Notes under the pieces: model-generated
The model's database searches: none
The model's input: only the letters and a program-made list of their open reading frames with translations
What the model was told of the DNA's origin: nothing
Translations under genes and position numbers: made by a program
DNA from: Rhodocyclaceae bacterium UBA2250
GTDB taxonomy: Bacteria > Pseudomonadota > Gammaproteobacteria > Burkholderiales > Rhodocyclaceae
Direction of reading: 5' to 3'
Assembly: GCA_002347285.1 (NCBI GenBank)
Contig: DDXW01000023.1
Location: forward strand, 1-27,623
Length of the DNA stretch: 27,623 bases
Shown: positions 7,364 through 15,379 of the stretch, piece after piece
Layout of the letters: the number at the start of each line of letters is the position of its first letter
Numbering within the stretch: the stretch's first letter is position 1

Positions 7364-7394
7364 TTAGTCAAAACGGACTCTACCGCAAGATAAT
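7364..7394 (+). promoter_or_regulatory. Weak promoter candidate for the GGDEF/EAL gene
   Basis: A GATAAT at 7389-7394 has a poor TTAGTC at 7364-7369 with 19-nt spacing. This AT-richer stretch is the only promoter-like signal in the 7262-7464 gap, which otherwise holds nothing recognisable. Confidence 0.25.
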
Positions 7395-7464
7395 CAACGA
7401 GTATATGATTCGTCAGCAAGACCGGGACGAACGACAAAGGCCATTCTGAGGGGCAGGACGCATA

Positions 7465-9597
7465 TTGAACGATCGGCTGACCAACCTTGAGGAGTTCTGC
7501 GCCCAACTGGGTACGGCCTGGCATCAGAGCGCCACCTTGGTGGCACTGCTGGATGTCACGGGTAGCATCATGCGATGCAATCCCGCTTTCGGCCGCTGGC
7601 TGAACCTCAGCCCCGCCGGCGTGCGCGGCATGTCCGTTCAGGATTGCGTCCTGCGTGCCGGTGCCGATACCTTCGTTGCCGAGCGCCTGCAGGCCGCCGT
7701 GAGCCAGGCGGCCGGCGGCCAGGCGGCCGCGTTCGAAATCGCCGGCAGCACGCCGCCGCTCAGCGTCGCGATCGAGCCGCTCTACGAAACGCAGGAAGCG
7801 CCGGTGATGCTGCTGCTGCATGCGCACGACATCAGCGAGCATGTCGCCACGCGGCTGGCGCTGGAGCGCATGGCGCATTACGATCCACTGACCGGCCTGC
7901 CCAACCGCGCCCTGTTCGCCGACCGCCTGCGTCTCGCCCTGGCGCGCGCGCGTCGCGACAGCATGCTGGCGGCCGTCTGCTATCTCGATCTCGACGGCTT
8001 CAAGGAGGTCAATGATCAACTCGGTCACGAAGCCGGCGATCGGCTGCTGATCGAAATCGCGGCGCGCCTGAACGATTCGGTGCGCGGCGGCGATACCGTC
8101 GCCCGCCTCGGCGGCGACGAGTTCATCCTGATCATCGGCAACATCGAGTCGCCCGCCGAACTCGACGTTGCCATGCTGCGGGTGCTCACGGCGGCTTCGC
8201 GGCCGGTGGCCATCGACAATCATGTCGCCGTGGTATCGGCCAGCATCGGCGTCGCCCTCTTTCCGCTCGACAGCGAGGATGCGGATGTCCTGATCCGGCA
8301 CGCCGACCAGGCCATGTATTCCGCCAAGCAGGCCGGCAAGAACCGGTATCACCTGTTCGACCGGCGCGACGCGGAACTGATCACCAGCCATCGCGACCTG
8401 ATGCACAGCATCGAGCAGGCGCTGCACCGCGATGAATTCGAATTGCTCTACCAGCCGAAGGTTTCCCTGCGCAGCGGCAAGGTCGTGGGTGCTGAAGCAC
8501 TGCTGCGCTGGCAACATCCGCAACGAGGCATGCTGGCGCCGGCCGATTTTCTCGATGCGCTGGAAACCTCCGATCTGGCGGTCGAAGTGGGACGCTGGGT
8601 GCTGCAGGCGGCCGTTCGCCAAGCAGACCTGTGGCACCGCGCGGGCCTCGATCTGGTCGTGGCGATCAATGTTTCGCCACACCATCTGAATCATCCGGGT
8701 TTCGTCATCGACCTGTCGCGCGTCCTCGATGCCTGCCCCGGTCTGCCGCACGACCGCATCGAGCTGGAAATCAGCGAACACGACGCGATCCGCGATGCCG
8801 CAGTGGTCGGCGGCGTAATGAGGGCATGCGAACGGCTCGGCGTGCGATTCGCGATCGACAACTTCGGCACCGGCCGATCCTCGCTTGGAGCGATGAGCCA
8901 GCTGCCGGCGCGCACCCTGAAGATCGACCGCCGCTTCATTGCCGACATGCTCGACAATCCCGAGGATCTCGCCATCATCGACGGCATCATCGGGCTGACC
9001 AGCGTGTTCAACCGCAACGTGGCCGCCGAGGGCATGGAAGTGCCGGAACACGGTGCCTTGCTGCTGCAGCTCGGCTGCGACATCGCCCAAGGCTACGGCA
9101 TCGCGCGCCCGATGCGCGCCGCCGAACTTCCGGCCTGGCTCGCCGGCTTCCTGCCCGATCCGACCTGGCATGAGGCGACTCGCATCATGCTCTGGCATGA
9201 CGACCTGCCGCTGCTGAAGATCGAGATCGACCAGCGCATCTGGATGCGCCTGGTGCGGCAAGCGCTCGACGGACTGGAAAACGGCTCCGCCAACCTGGAT
9301 ATCCCGGCGTGTCCCGCCGCCACATTCACCCTCTGGGCCGAAGGGGTCGGCAAGGAACGCTTCGGCAAGGAGGCGTCCTTCCGTGATGCCTGCCGCGACT
9401 ACGCGCGTATCAATGAACTGGCCCGGCGGCTATGCGACTGCGGCAGCGCCGCGGATTCGCAAGTTCTGGAGGCGCACTGGCGCGAACTCTCCGCGGCAAA
9501 CGACGACCTTCTCGCCGATCTCGGCCGCCTCAAGACGATTGCGGCGGCCAGAGTACGGCCCTATCCCTGGACCGCCGGCGAGGCGATGATCGTCTAG
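7465..9597 (+). CDS. PAS-GGDEF-EAL cyclic-di-GMP protein with a degenerate C-terminal zinc-binding-like domain
   Basis: The 710-aa cytoplasmic protein has no membrane segment. Residues about 15-125 look like a PAS sensor. The GGDEF domain (about 130-300) has an intact GGDEF at 216-220 and a product-inhibition site R207-x-x-D210, so it should make c-di-GMP. The EAL domain (about 305-565) has E344-A-L, AINVS, EISE, LKID and EGME, but the metal-binding DDFG motif reads D465-N466-F-G, so hydrolysis may be weakened. Residues about 575-700 resemble a CZB domain (CPAATFTLWAEG, then FRDACRDYARIN) but lack the paired His ligands. The start is TTG 7465 with AGGA 6 nt upstream. Its stop codon shares CTAG with the stop of the convergent Yip1 gene. 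C-di-GMP commonly controls exopolysaccharide, so a link to the downstream locus is possible. Confidence 0.9.
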   Translation: MNDRLTNLEEFCAQLGTAWHQSATLVALLDVTGSIMRCNPAFGRWLNLSPAGVRGMSVQDCVLRAGADTFVAERLQAAVSQAAGGQAAAFEIAGSTPPLSVAIEPLYETQEAPVMLLLHAHDISEHVATRLALERMAHYDPLTGLPNRALFADRLRLALARARRDSMLAAVCYLDLDGFKEVNDQLGHEAGDRLLIEIAARLNDSVRGGDTVARLGGDEFILIIGNIESPAELDVAMLRVLTAASRPVAIDNHVAVVSASIGVALFPLDSEDADVLIRHADQAMYSAKQAGKNRYHLFDRRDAELITSHRDLMHSIEQALHRDEFELLYQPKVSLRSGKVVGAEALLRWQHPQRGMLAPADFLDALETSDLAVEVGRWVLQAAVRQADLWHRAGLDLVVAINVSPHHLNHPGFVIDLSRVLDACPGLPHDRIELEISEHDAIRDAAVVGGVMRACERLGVRFAIDNFGTGRSSLGAMSQLPARTLKIDRRFIADMLDNPEDLAIIDGIIGLTSVFNRNVAAEGMEVPEHGALLLQLGCDIAQGYGIARPMRAAELPAWLAGFLPDPTWHEATRIMLWHDDLPLLKIEIDQRIWMRLVRQALDGLENGSANLDIPACPAATFTLWAEGVGKERFGKEASFRDACRDYARINELARRLCDCGSAADSQVLEAHWRELSAANDDLLADLGRLKTIAAARVRPYPWTAGEAMIV

Positions 9598-10193
9598 CCG
9601 CCTCCGCCCAGCATGGACATGGCGGGTGCGGGCGTGAAGATGGCCGACGCGGCGCCGACGATCATGCCGGCGACGATCGCGCAGACCAGGATCACGACCG
9701 TGTATACCAGCGCCTTTTCCGCCGGGCACTTCATCAGCACCGGCAGGCCGAGGTAGATCAGGTAGATGGAATACAGCGAAGCGACCAGGCCGAGCACCGA
9801 CAGCGCGGGGATCAGGCTGAAGATGCCGCCGACCATCCCCGCCGTGCTGCCCTAGGCCACCAGCTTCAAGGCATTGATCTGGCTCTTCTGGCCGCCGAAG
9901 CCCGGCGCCAGGGCATCGACGATCAGCGCGACGACGAACACCATCGCCAGCGAGAGGACATAGCCGGTAATCATCTGGGCGAGGCCATTGACGAACGGCA
10001 GGCGGATGGTCACGCCCATCATGCCGAAGCCGACCACGGACATGCCGATGAACCCGGCGACCGCCGGGATGATGGCGAGGATGGCGATGTAATTCTTGTA
10101 GAGGCTGGCGGTATCCGTCGCTTCCGCCTCGATGGCGGGCCGCGCCTGGCGTGGCGCCAGCAGAATGTCCTTCACGCGCTGTACGAGATCCAT
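9594..10193 (-). pseudogene. Yip1-family inner-membrane protein gene interrupted by an in-frame amber codon
   Basis: Two adjacent pieces are in one frame: MDLVQRVKDILLAPR... ending LKLVA, a TAG at 9852-9854, then GSTAGMVGGIFSLIPALSVLG and on to the natural stop at 9594. Joined, they give about 199 residues with five or so hydrophobic helices, as expected for the Yip1 family (function unknown in bacteria). As I recall the family, homologues read LKLVAYGSTAG, so a Tyr codon probably became TAG by one base change. ATG 10193 is chosen because AAGGGG lies 6 nt upstream. Both halves remain otherwise clean, so the mutation is recent, is suppressed, or is a sequencing error. The gene converges on the GGDEF/EAL gene and diverges from phoB. 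Confidence 0.75.
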
Positions 10194-10354
10194 GGTCATC
10201 CCCTTGTTGTGCGACGGATGCAGATTAGTCCGAATCGAGGCATCGTGCAACGCGCGCCGCGACGCCGATCCGGAGCGGAGCGCATCTCCCATTCCGGCGT
10301 AATGTTTCTTTAACCTCGCCTGAATAAATTGGAGCCTCGGCAACTCCACGATCA

Positions 10355-11074
10355 ATGACAATGCAATCTTCAATACTCGTTGTTGAAGACGAACCCGGAA
10401 TTCAAGCGTTGCTGGCCTCCAACCTCAGCAGGGGCGGACATAGCGTAGACATGGCCCTGAGCGCGGAAGCCGCCATTGTCCAGATCAACAACTCCCTGCC
10501 GGACCTGATCCTGCTCGACTGGATGCTGCCGGGCATGAGCGGACTGGAGCTGATGCGCAAGCTGCGCGGCGACCTGCGGACCTATCACATCCCGATCATC
10601 CTGCTGACCGCCAAGGCGTCCGAACAGGACAGGGTGTCGGGACTCGAACTCGGCGCGGACGACTACATCACCAAACCGTTTTCCGCACGAGAGCTGCTCG
10701 CCCGCATTCAGGCGGTGCTGCGGCGCGGCCGGCCGCAGGCGACGACGGCGCAGGTTTCTGCCGGGCGCATCAAGCTCGATCCGGCCGCGCGGCGGGTATT
10801 GGTGGATGGCGGCGAGATCCACCTGGGACCGACCGAGTTCCGGCTGCTGCATTTCCTGATGACGCATCCGGACCACGTGCACTCGCGCGATCAACTGCTC
10901 GACAAGGTCTGGGGAGATCACGTCTTCATCGAAGAACGCACCGTCGACGTGCACATCCGGCGTCTGCGCGCGGCGCTCGAACCGAAGGGCGTCGAAGGCC
11001 TGATCCGGACGGTACGTGGATGCGGCTACCGCCTCTCGGTCGATGCCGACAATCCGGAACCCGCGGCGGAGTAG
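10355..11074 (+). CDS. phoB: PhoB-type response regulator (phosphate regulon)
   Basis: The 239-aa OmpR/PhoB-family regulator has a receiver domain with acidic pocket E11-D12, phosphoacceptor D55 (LLDWMLPGMSGLEL), T85 and K107 (KPFS). The winged-helix DNA-binding domain (about 135-232) reads LGPTEFRLLHFLMTHPDHVHSR, LLDKVWGDHVFIEERTVDVHIRRLR and TVRGCGYRLS, very close to PhoB. In phosphate limitation PhoB activates Pho-box promoters. The usual sensor partner phoR and the pst/phoU genes are not adjacent. ATG 10355 lacks a clear Shine-Dalgarno; a second ATG two codons later is possible. The 161-bp upstream gap shared with the Yip1 gene shows no convincing Pho box. Assignment to PhoB rather than a close paralogue rests on sequence resemblance only. 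Confidence 0.85.
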   Translation: MTMQSSILVVEDEPGIQALLASNLSRGGHSVDMALSAEAAIVQINNSLPDLILLDWMLPGMSGLELMRKLRGDLRTYHIPIILLTAKASEQDRVSGLELGADDYITKPFSARELLARIQAVLRRGRPQATTAQVSAGRIKLDPAARRVLVDGGEIHLGPTEFRLLHFLMTHPDHVHSRDQLLDKVWGDHVFIEERTVDVHIRRLRAALEPKGVEGLIRTVRGCGYRLSVDADNPEPAAE

Positions 11075-11076
11075 CC

Positions 11077-11098
11077 TGCGGGATGCCGGCACCCCGCA
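11077..11098. terminator. Hairpin between convergent phoB and PEP-CTERM genes
   Basis: TGCGGG and CCCGCA pair over 6 bp, followed by an A-C mismatch and a TGCC/GGCA core. It starts 3 nt after the phoB stop codon. No T-tract follows on either strand, so termination is uncertain. Confidence 0.35.
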
Positions 11099-11119
11099 AG
11101 CCTGATTGAGGCGTGGCGC

Positions 11120-11770
11120 CTAGGTGAAACGGCGACGGGCGATACAGCCGAGCAGGCCGAGACCCGCCAGCAGCATGGCGAAACTCTCGGGCTCGGGAAC
11201 CGGGGCGACGCCCGGATTGGCGATGTAACCGCTGGTCGACAGATAAGAGCCGGCCGCGTCGCCGGCAACCGACAACTGCCATTGGCTCACGCTGTTCGCG
11301 CCCAGCGCGGCGAGACTCGCCGGAATGCCGCTCGCGTTCTGGGTGCGGATGGTGCCGACGAAGCTCTGGTCGCCGTAGGTGAGGCGATCGACCAGATCGC
11401 CAGCCTCATCGTAGAGATTGATCTCGTCGTTGCGACCGAGATTGACGCTGTTGCCGCCGATCACCTTGACGCTGGCCGAAAGCCCCCAGGCGGCGCGGAA
11501 ATCGGCCGCCGCGCTTTCGGAGAGAATCACCGACTCGCCGGCGGCCACCGTACCGAAGGACGACAGGCTGACCGTGCCGGCGGTACGGCTGTCGTCGTCG
11601 TAGCTCCAGCCGGTGAAATCGACGGCGCCGGCACCCAGGTTGGTGAACTCGATGAACTCGTCGCCGCTGTACATCCACTCGGTGATGTAGACGTTCGCGC
11701 TGGCGGCATTGACGAGGCCGGCGGACAGAACGACGGCGGCAAGCAGCTTGCCGAAGGATTTGGTTTTCAT
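11120..11770 (-). CDS. PEP-CTERM protein with a lamin-tail-like domain
   Basis: The 216-aa exported protein starts MKTKSFGKLLAAVVLSAGLV with cleavage probably after ASA. The mature N-terminus (VYITEWMYSGDEFIEFTNLG, then VDFTGWSYDDDSR) matches the lamin-tail fold, which is common in secreted bacterial proteins. The C-terminus is a canonical exosortase sorting signal: VPEPES, a hydrophobic helix, then Arg residues. In such systems exosortase removes the tail at the outer face of the inner membrane and the protein moves to the surface or matrix. ATG 11770 is preferred over 11779 because GAGG lies 9 nt upstream and it gives a standard signal peptide. It lies 39 nt downstream of the other PEP-CTERM gene, probably in one transcript. 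Confidence 0.88.
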   Translation of the reverse strand: MKTKSFGKLLAAVVLSAGLVNAASANVYITEWMYSGDEFIEFTNLGAGAVDFTGWSYDDDSRTAGTVSLSSFGTVAAGESVILSESAAADFRAAWGLSASVKVIGGNSVNLGRNDEINLYDEAGDLVDRLTYGDQSFVGTIRTQNASGIPASLAALGANSVSQWQLSVAGDAAGSYLSTSGYIANPGVAPVPEPESFAMLLAGLGLLGCIARRRFT

Positions 11771-11809
11771 GGCAGGCATCCTCGTTGGAATATCGATGAA
11801 AGAAACGTG

Positions 11810-12700
11810 TCAGGCGGTCTTGCGGCGGGAGATCCAGCCGAGCAGCCCCAGCCCGGCGAGCAGCAGCGCATAGGACTCGGGTTCGGGCACCGGCGTCAGC
11901 ACGAACAGCTCGGGCTTCTCGCCGACCAGATAGATCGTGCCGTCGGTGCCGATGGTCACGCCCTCGACGTCGCCGGCGAGGCTGCTGAAATCGAACTGGC
12001 TCAGTACCTGTCCGCTGCGTGAAACCTCCAGCAGCAGGGACGACTCCTGGCTGAAGAGCAGCAGGTTGTCCTGATCCGCCGTTCCGTTCAGACCGGGCAC
12101 CGTCGACAGCACCTGGATGTCGGAAAGGTCGAGCACGCCGAGGCTCGGCGTGAACAGGCTGGCGACGCTGCCCGCGCCGCCGAAATCCACGCCGCTCAGC
12201 ACCTGCACGGCCTGCGGCGACTTCTCCTTCACCGTATAGAAATTGCCCGTCAGCGGCTCGTAGGAAATACCCTCGATGCCGATGTTGCCGACCGTGGCAC
12301 CGATGCTGAAAGAAGGCAGTGCCGCGCGGCTCGCCGTCCCGCCCGCGGCGAAAGTCAGCAGATACGCATCCTGCAGCCGCTCCTCGGCGACGACGAACTT
12401 GCCGTTGCCCACGTAGCTCAGTCCCTCGGTGTCGTCGAAGCCGGACAGGCTCATCACGCCGAGCTGGGCGCCGGTCTTGCTCACTTCCACCAGCGCATCG
12501 CCTTCGTCGCCGAGCACGAACAGCGAGCCGGTATCCCAGTTGTAGGTCACCGCCGAAGCCTCGGAGACGGCGAGCGCCGGCAGATCGTAACGGCCGGACA
12601 ACCGGTAGTCGGCCAGGTTCAGCGCGCTCGCCTGGGCGGCGGCGGAAGCGGCGAGCGCAGCGGCAAGCAGCAGAACGCGCATAGCGTTGCGGACAGGCAT
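11810..12700 (-). CDS. PEP-CTERM protein with an SdiA-regulated/propeller-like domain
   Basis: The 296-aa exported protein has a signal peptide (MPVRNAMRVLLLAAALAASA, cleavage near AQASA). The body has repeated propeller-type motifs: EASAVTYNWDTGSLFVLGDEG, DTEGLSYVGNGKFVVAEER, IEGISYEPLTGNFYTVKEKS and DVEGVTIGTDGTIYLVGE, as in SdiA-regulated or esterase-like phytase proteins. The C-terminus is VPEPES, a hydrophobic helix and RRK, an exosortase sorting signal nearly identical to that of the downstream gene. The frame is open to 12934, but ATG 12700 has GAGGAG 7 nt upstream and begins the signal peptide. The role is unknown; surface placement is supported. It follows the second DHH gene after 115 nt that include a terminator-like hairpin, so it may have its own promoter. 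Confidence 0.85.
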   Translation of the reverse strand: MPVRNAMRVLLLAAALAASAAAQASALNLADYRLSGRYDLPALAVSEASAVTYNWDTGSLFVLGDEGDALVEVSKTGAQLGVMSLSGFDDTEGLSYVGNGKFVVAEERLQDAYLLTFAAGGTASRAALPSFSIGATVGNIGIEGISYEPLTGNFYTVKEKSPQAVQVLSGVDFGGAGSVASLFTPSLGVLDLSDIQVLSTVPGLNGTADQDNLLLFSQESSLLLEVSRSGQVLSQFDFSSLAGDVEGVTIGTDGTIYLVGEKPELFVLTPVPEPESYALLLAGLGLLGWISRRKTA

Positions 12701-12779
12701 GGATCGCTCCTCGGAAAAGGTGGAAACCTCTTCCTTTTTAGCGACCGCGGGTGACGGCGGCATTAAAGGAACACCGCCG

Positions 12780-12805
12780 CGCCATGAGCCGAACGGCGCA
12801 TGGCG
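12780..12805 (-). terminator. Hairpin downstream of the second DHH gene
   Basis: CGCCATG and CATGGCG pair over 7 bp with an inner GCCG/CGGC stem. It is followed on the minus strand, after about 9 nt, by a mildly T-rich stretch (TTCCTTT). A second small hairpin (AAAAGG with CCTTTT, 12715-12738) lies just upstream of the PEP-CTERM ribosome-binding site. Together they fill the 12701-12815 gap. Confidence 0.4.
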
Positions 12806-12815
12806 GACTGCTCGC

Positions 12816-13772
12816 TCAGGAATAATGCCTGGAAAACATCGCCAGGAAGCCGTCGGTCCCGGAAACCGGCAGGCGGTTGATGCCCGCCGCCGCCTTGCGG
12901 CCGCCGCCGGTCGGATACTGCCGGCACAAAGCATCGGCCCCGACGGGACGTGCCTTCGGCGCGCGCACGCTCACCGTCAGCGTGCCGAAGGCGTCCGGCA
13001 CCAGCAGCGCATGCGCCCGCTCGGGCGTCGCGACGGCCAGCCGGTTCGCCAGCACGCCGACCACCCGCCGCGCCCAGGCCGCGTCGGGCAGCACCCAGGC
13101 CGCCGCATGCCTACGGTCCAGGCAGGGCGTCACTCCTGCGGCGGCCTGCATGTCGGCGGCGAAACCCTCGCGCAGTTTCGCAAATGCCGCGCACTCGGCG
13201 ACGAACGCGAACGGATCGACGAACGGCATCATTTGCCGGTAGAGCTCGGCCGGATCGAAATGCAGGTCGGCCACGCTGTCGCCGTAGCCGTTGTAGTTGA
13301 GCAGTTCCCCCAGTTCGGCCAGCACGGCGAAACGCCCCTCGTCGAGCTCCAGCGGCTCTGCCGCCCGGCGCGCCGCCGCGTGCAGATTGTCGCCGCAGGC
13401 CGCCGCCACCGCCCAGGCACGATGCCGGCCTTTCAGCAAGCCGTCGACGATCAAGCTGGTGCAGGTATCGGCTGCCGTGTCGATGTGCGCTTCGAAGCGC
13501 GGATGCTCGATCGGCGCACCGGCAAAATGATGGTCGAACCAGATCAGGCGGGCGCCCGCCTCCAGCAGCCGCAGCGCGTCGGCACGGTTGCTGTCCAGCG
13601 AGATGTCGAACACGCGCGCCGCCCCGCGGGCGCCGAGTTCCACATTGCGCAGCAGGTTGATGTCGCGCTTGACGCCCGTCGCCAGAACCGCCTCGGCCGG
13701 ATGCACCAGCCGCCATTGATGCAGCGCGCAGAGCCCGTCCGCGTCGCCGTTGAACACGTCGATGGACTTCAC
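12816..13772 (-). CDS. DHH/DHHA1 family phosphoesterase, copy 2 (possible PAP phosphatase)
   Basis: The 318-aa protein is clearly paralogous to the first DHH gene along its whole length (about 70% identical by eye over the first 60 residues). Motifs are NGDADG (8-13), WFDHHFAG, ACGDN and GGGRKAAAG. The start is GTG 13772, overlapping the stop of the upstream APS kinase fusion (GTGA), with GGAGGGG inside that gene; the longer open frame to 14066 only overlaps the kinase and is rejected. Translational coupling to a PAPS-forming kinase suggests it removes PAP, the product of sulfotransferases, as some NrnA-type DHH enzymes do. This function is inferred from context. General oligoribonuclease activity is the alternative. 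The Arg replacing the GGGH His is shared by both copies. Confidence 0.87.
   Translation of the reverse strand: MKSIDVFNGDADGLCALHQWRLVHPAEAVLATGVKRDINLLRNVELGARGAARVFDISLDSNRADALRLLEAGARLIWFDHHFAGAPIEHPRFEAHIDTAADTCTSLIVDGLLKGRHRAWAVAAACGDNLHAAARRAAEPLELDEGRFAVLAELGELLNYNGYGDSVADLHFDPAELYRQMMPFVDPFAFVAECAAFAKLREGFAADMQAAAGVTPCLDRRHAAAWVLPDAAWARRVVGVLANRLAVATPERAHALLVPDAFGTLTVSVRAPKARPVGADALCRQYPTGGGRKAAAGINRLPVSGTDGFLAMFSRHYS
13617..13640 (-). repeat. Diverged match to the 24-bp repeat inside DHH copy 2
   Basis: It covers codons 45-52 (ELGARGAA) and matches the repeat consensus at 21 of 24 positions. It is homologous to the perfect copy in the paralogue, so it may be either the ancestral source of the repeat or a decayed copy. 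Confidence 0.5.
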
Positions 13773-15379
13773 CGGATGAACCCCTCCGTCTCCAGCCGCG
13801 TCACGATCATCTGCGCCGCCTCGAGCGGCGTGCACTCGCGCGTGTCGATCACCAGCTCGGCGCGCTCGGGCGTCTCGTAGGGGTCGCTGATGCCGGTGAA
13901 CTCTTTGATGATGCCGGCGCGCGCCTTGGCGTACAGCCCCTTTCTGTCGCGTCCCTCGCAGGTCTCCAGCGGCGTCGCCACATGTACTTCGACGAAGCCG
14001 CCGTGCGCCTCCACCATCGCGCGCACCTTGCGGCGCGTCTCGCGGTAGGGCGCGATCGGCGCGCACAGCGCGATGCCGCCGTGCTTGGTGATCTCGCTCG
14101 CCACGAAGCCGATGCGCTGGATGTTCAGGTCGCGGTGCGCGCGCGAAAAGCCCAGTTCGCTGGAAAGGTGCTTGCGCACGATATCGCCGTCGAGCAGCGT
14201 CACCGTGCGGTCGCCGATCTCGAGCAGCTTCGACAGCAGCACGCGCGCGATGGTCGACTTGCCCGCGCCCGACAGGCCGGTGAAGAACACCGTCACGCCC
14301 TGGCGGCCGCGCACCGGATGGCTGCGGCGCAGCTCCTCCACCACCTCGGGGAACGACAGCCAGGCCGGCACCTCCTCCCCTGCCCGCACGCGGCGGACGA
14401 TCTCCGCCGTCATGTCATGCGCCGACGCTCCCGCCTCCGCGTGCACCGGCAGGAAGGCATGCAGCGCGTCGTCGCGCGCGAAGCGCGGCAGATCGACCAG
14501 CTCGATGCCCAGCTCGCTCGCCAGTCCTGTCGCGCTCCGGCGCGCCGCCTCGTCCGCTTCGCCCCACCATTCCGGCTCCACCAGCAGATGGGTCGCCCCC
14601 GCATTGCGCGCCAGCAGCGCCCGCCACAGCACGCCGCGTCCGCCCGGCGCGCCTGGGATCGGCAGCAGCGACAGCAGCGCCCCGCGCTCCGGCAGATAGT
14701 GCAGGCCGTGCTCCAGCGCGCGCACGCGCGTGAAATGGTCCAGCGTGATCGTCTGTTCCTCCGTCACCGGCGCCAGCACCAGCACGTTCGCCTGCGCGAT
14801 GCGAGCCGCATGCACGATGCGCGCCGCCTCGGCGCGATGAATCATTCCCGCCGGCTGGCAGGCCAGCACGCGGCGCCAGCCGCGCTTGGCGAACTGGCCG
14901 CGCAGCTCCTCGGGACTGAGCCGCAGCGCCGCGAAATCATAATGCACCGGCGCCTCGACGCCCGCCACCGGCCCGGCGAGGAACACCCCGCCGTCGTGGC
15001 CGAACGCCGCCAATTCCCGCACCGCGTCCTCGCCCAGATCGGCCGCCCGCCAGGCTTCCTCCACCGTCAGCACGCCCAGCAACACGCCCTCCGGATCGCG
15101 CAGCGCCACCCGCTCGCCGGGCGCCAGCGACTCGGCCAGCGCCGCCCCTGCCTCCAGCAGCACCGGCCGCGCCAACGGCCGGCCATCCTTCAGGCGGCCA
15201 TCGGCCAGCACCGCCTCGCAATCAGCCCGGCCCAGATAGCCGCGCAGCGGCGCACAAAAGCCGAGCAGCAGCAGCTCCAGCAGCGCCAGCGCATCGCCGC
15301 GCAGATCCACGCCCTTCAAACCGGCCGCCTCGCGCTTGATCGCTTCGGCCTCCTCTGCCTTCAGCAGCAACGAACCCAT
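13769..15379 (-). CDS. Fused ATP-sulfurylase-like domain and adenylyl-sulfate (APS) kinase
   Basis: The 536-aa protein has a Sat-like N-terminal part (residues 1 to about 355: LLLGFCAPLRGYLG, LSPEELRGQFAKRGW) and a C-terminal APS kinase. The kinase keeps Walker A GLSGAGKS (368-375), DGD (397-399), LGFSRAHRDLNIQR, IAPYRETR and EFTGISDPYE, so it should phosphorylate APS to PAPS. The sulfurylase active site is gone: QTRNPxHRAH reads QPAGMIHRAE (175-184) and GRDHAG reads EPEWWG (268-273). APS must therefore come from another enzyme, and the N-domain may be structural or regulatory. ATG 15379 is preferred (family-like N-terminus, AAGGG upstream); in-frame starts at 15400 and 15436 are possible. 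The gene is coupled to the DHH gene and probably feeds the sulfotransferase in the same cluster. Confidence 0.88.
   Translation of the reverse strand: MGSLLLKAEEAEAIKREAAGLKGVDLRGDALALLELLLLGFCAPLRGYLGRADCEAVLADGRLKDGRPLARPVLLEAGAALAESLAPGERVALRDPEGVLLGVLTVEEAWRAADLGEDAVRELAAFGHDGGVFLAGPVAGVEAPVHYDFAALRLSPEELRGQFAKRGWRRVLACQPAGMIHRAEAARIVHAARIAQANVLVLAPVTEEQTITLDHFTRVRALEHGLHYLPERGALLSLLPIPGAPGGRGVLWRALLARNAGATHLLVEPEWWGEADEAARRSATGLASELGIELVDLPRFARDDALHAFLPVHAEAGASAHDMTAEIVRRVRAGEEVPAWLSFPEVVEELRRSHPVRGRQGVTVFFTGLSGAGKSTIARVLLSKLLEIGDRTVTLLDGDIVRKHLSSELGFSRAHRDLNIQRIGFVASEITKHGGIALCAPIAPYRETRRKVRAMVEAHGGFVEVHVATPLETCEGRDRKGLYAKARAGIIKEFTGISDPYETPERAELVIDTRECTPLEAAQMIVTRLETEGFIR

Noticed and set aside
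7288..9261. 657-aa minus-strand open frame opposite the GGDEF/EAL gene
   Set aside because: The plus-strand frame has clear GGDEF and EAL motifs; the opposite frame is low-complexity (His, Gln, Arg rich) and is a codon-bias artefact.
10194..10354. Pho box upstream of phoB
   Set aside because: No pair of CTGTCAT-like direct repeats with the proper spacing could be found by eye.
12701..12815. Sigma-54 type promoter (TGGC/TTGC pair) ahead of the PEP-CTERM genes
   Set aside because: Only a partial TGGCGC is present, without a correctly spaced GC element, so it is not reported as a promoter.
13773..14066. N-terminal extension of the second DHH gene
   Set aside because: It lies wholly inside the APS kinase coding region in another frame; the paralogue and the GTGA overlap both support the start at 13772.
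13801..14840. Further partial matches to the 24-bp repeat (CGCCGCCTCG strings near 13815, 14540 and 14825)
   Set aside because: Only the first 10 bases match, and these are common Ala/Glu codon runs in this high-GC genome; the match does not extend to the rest of the unit.
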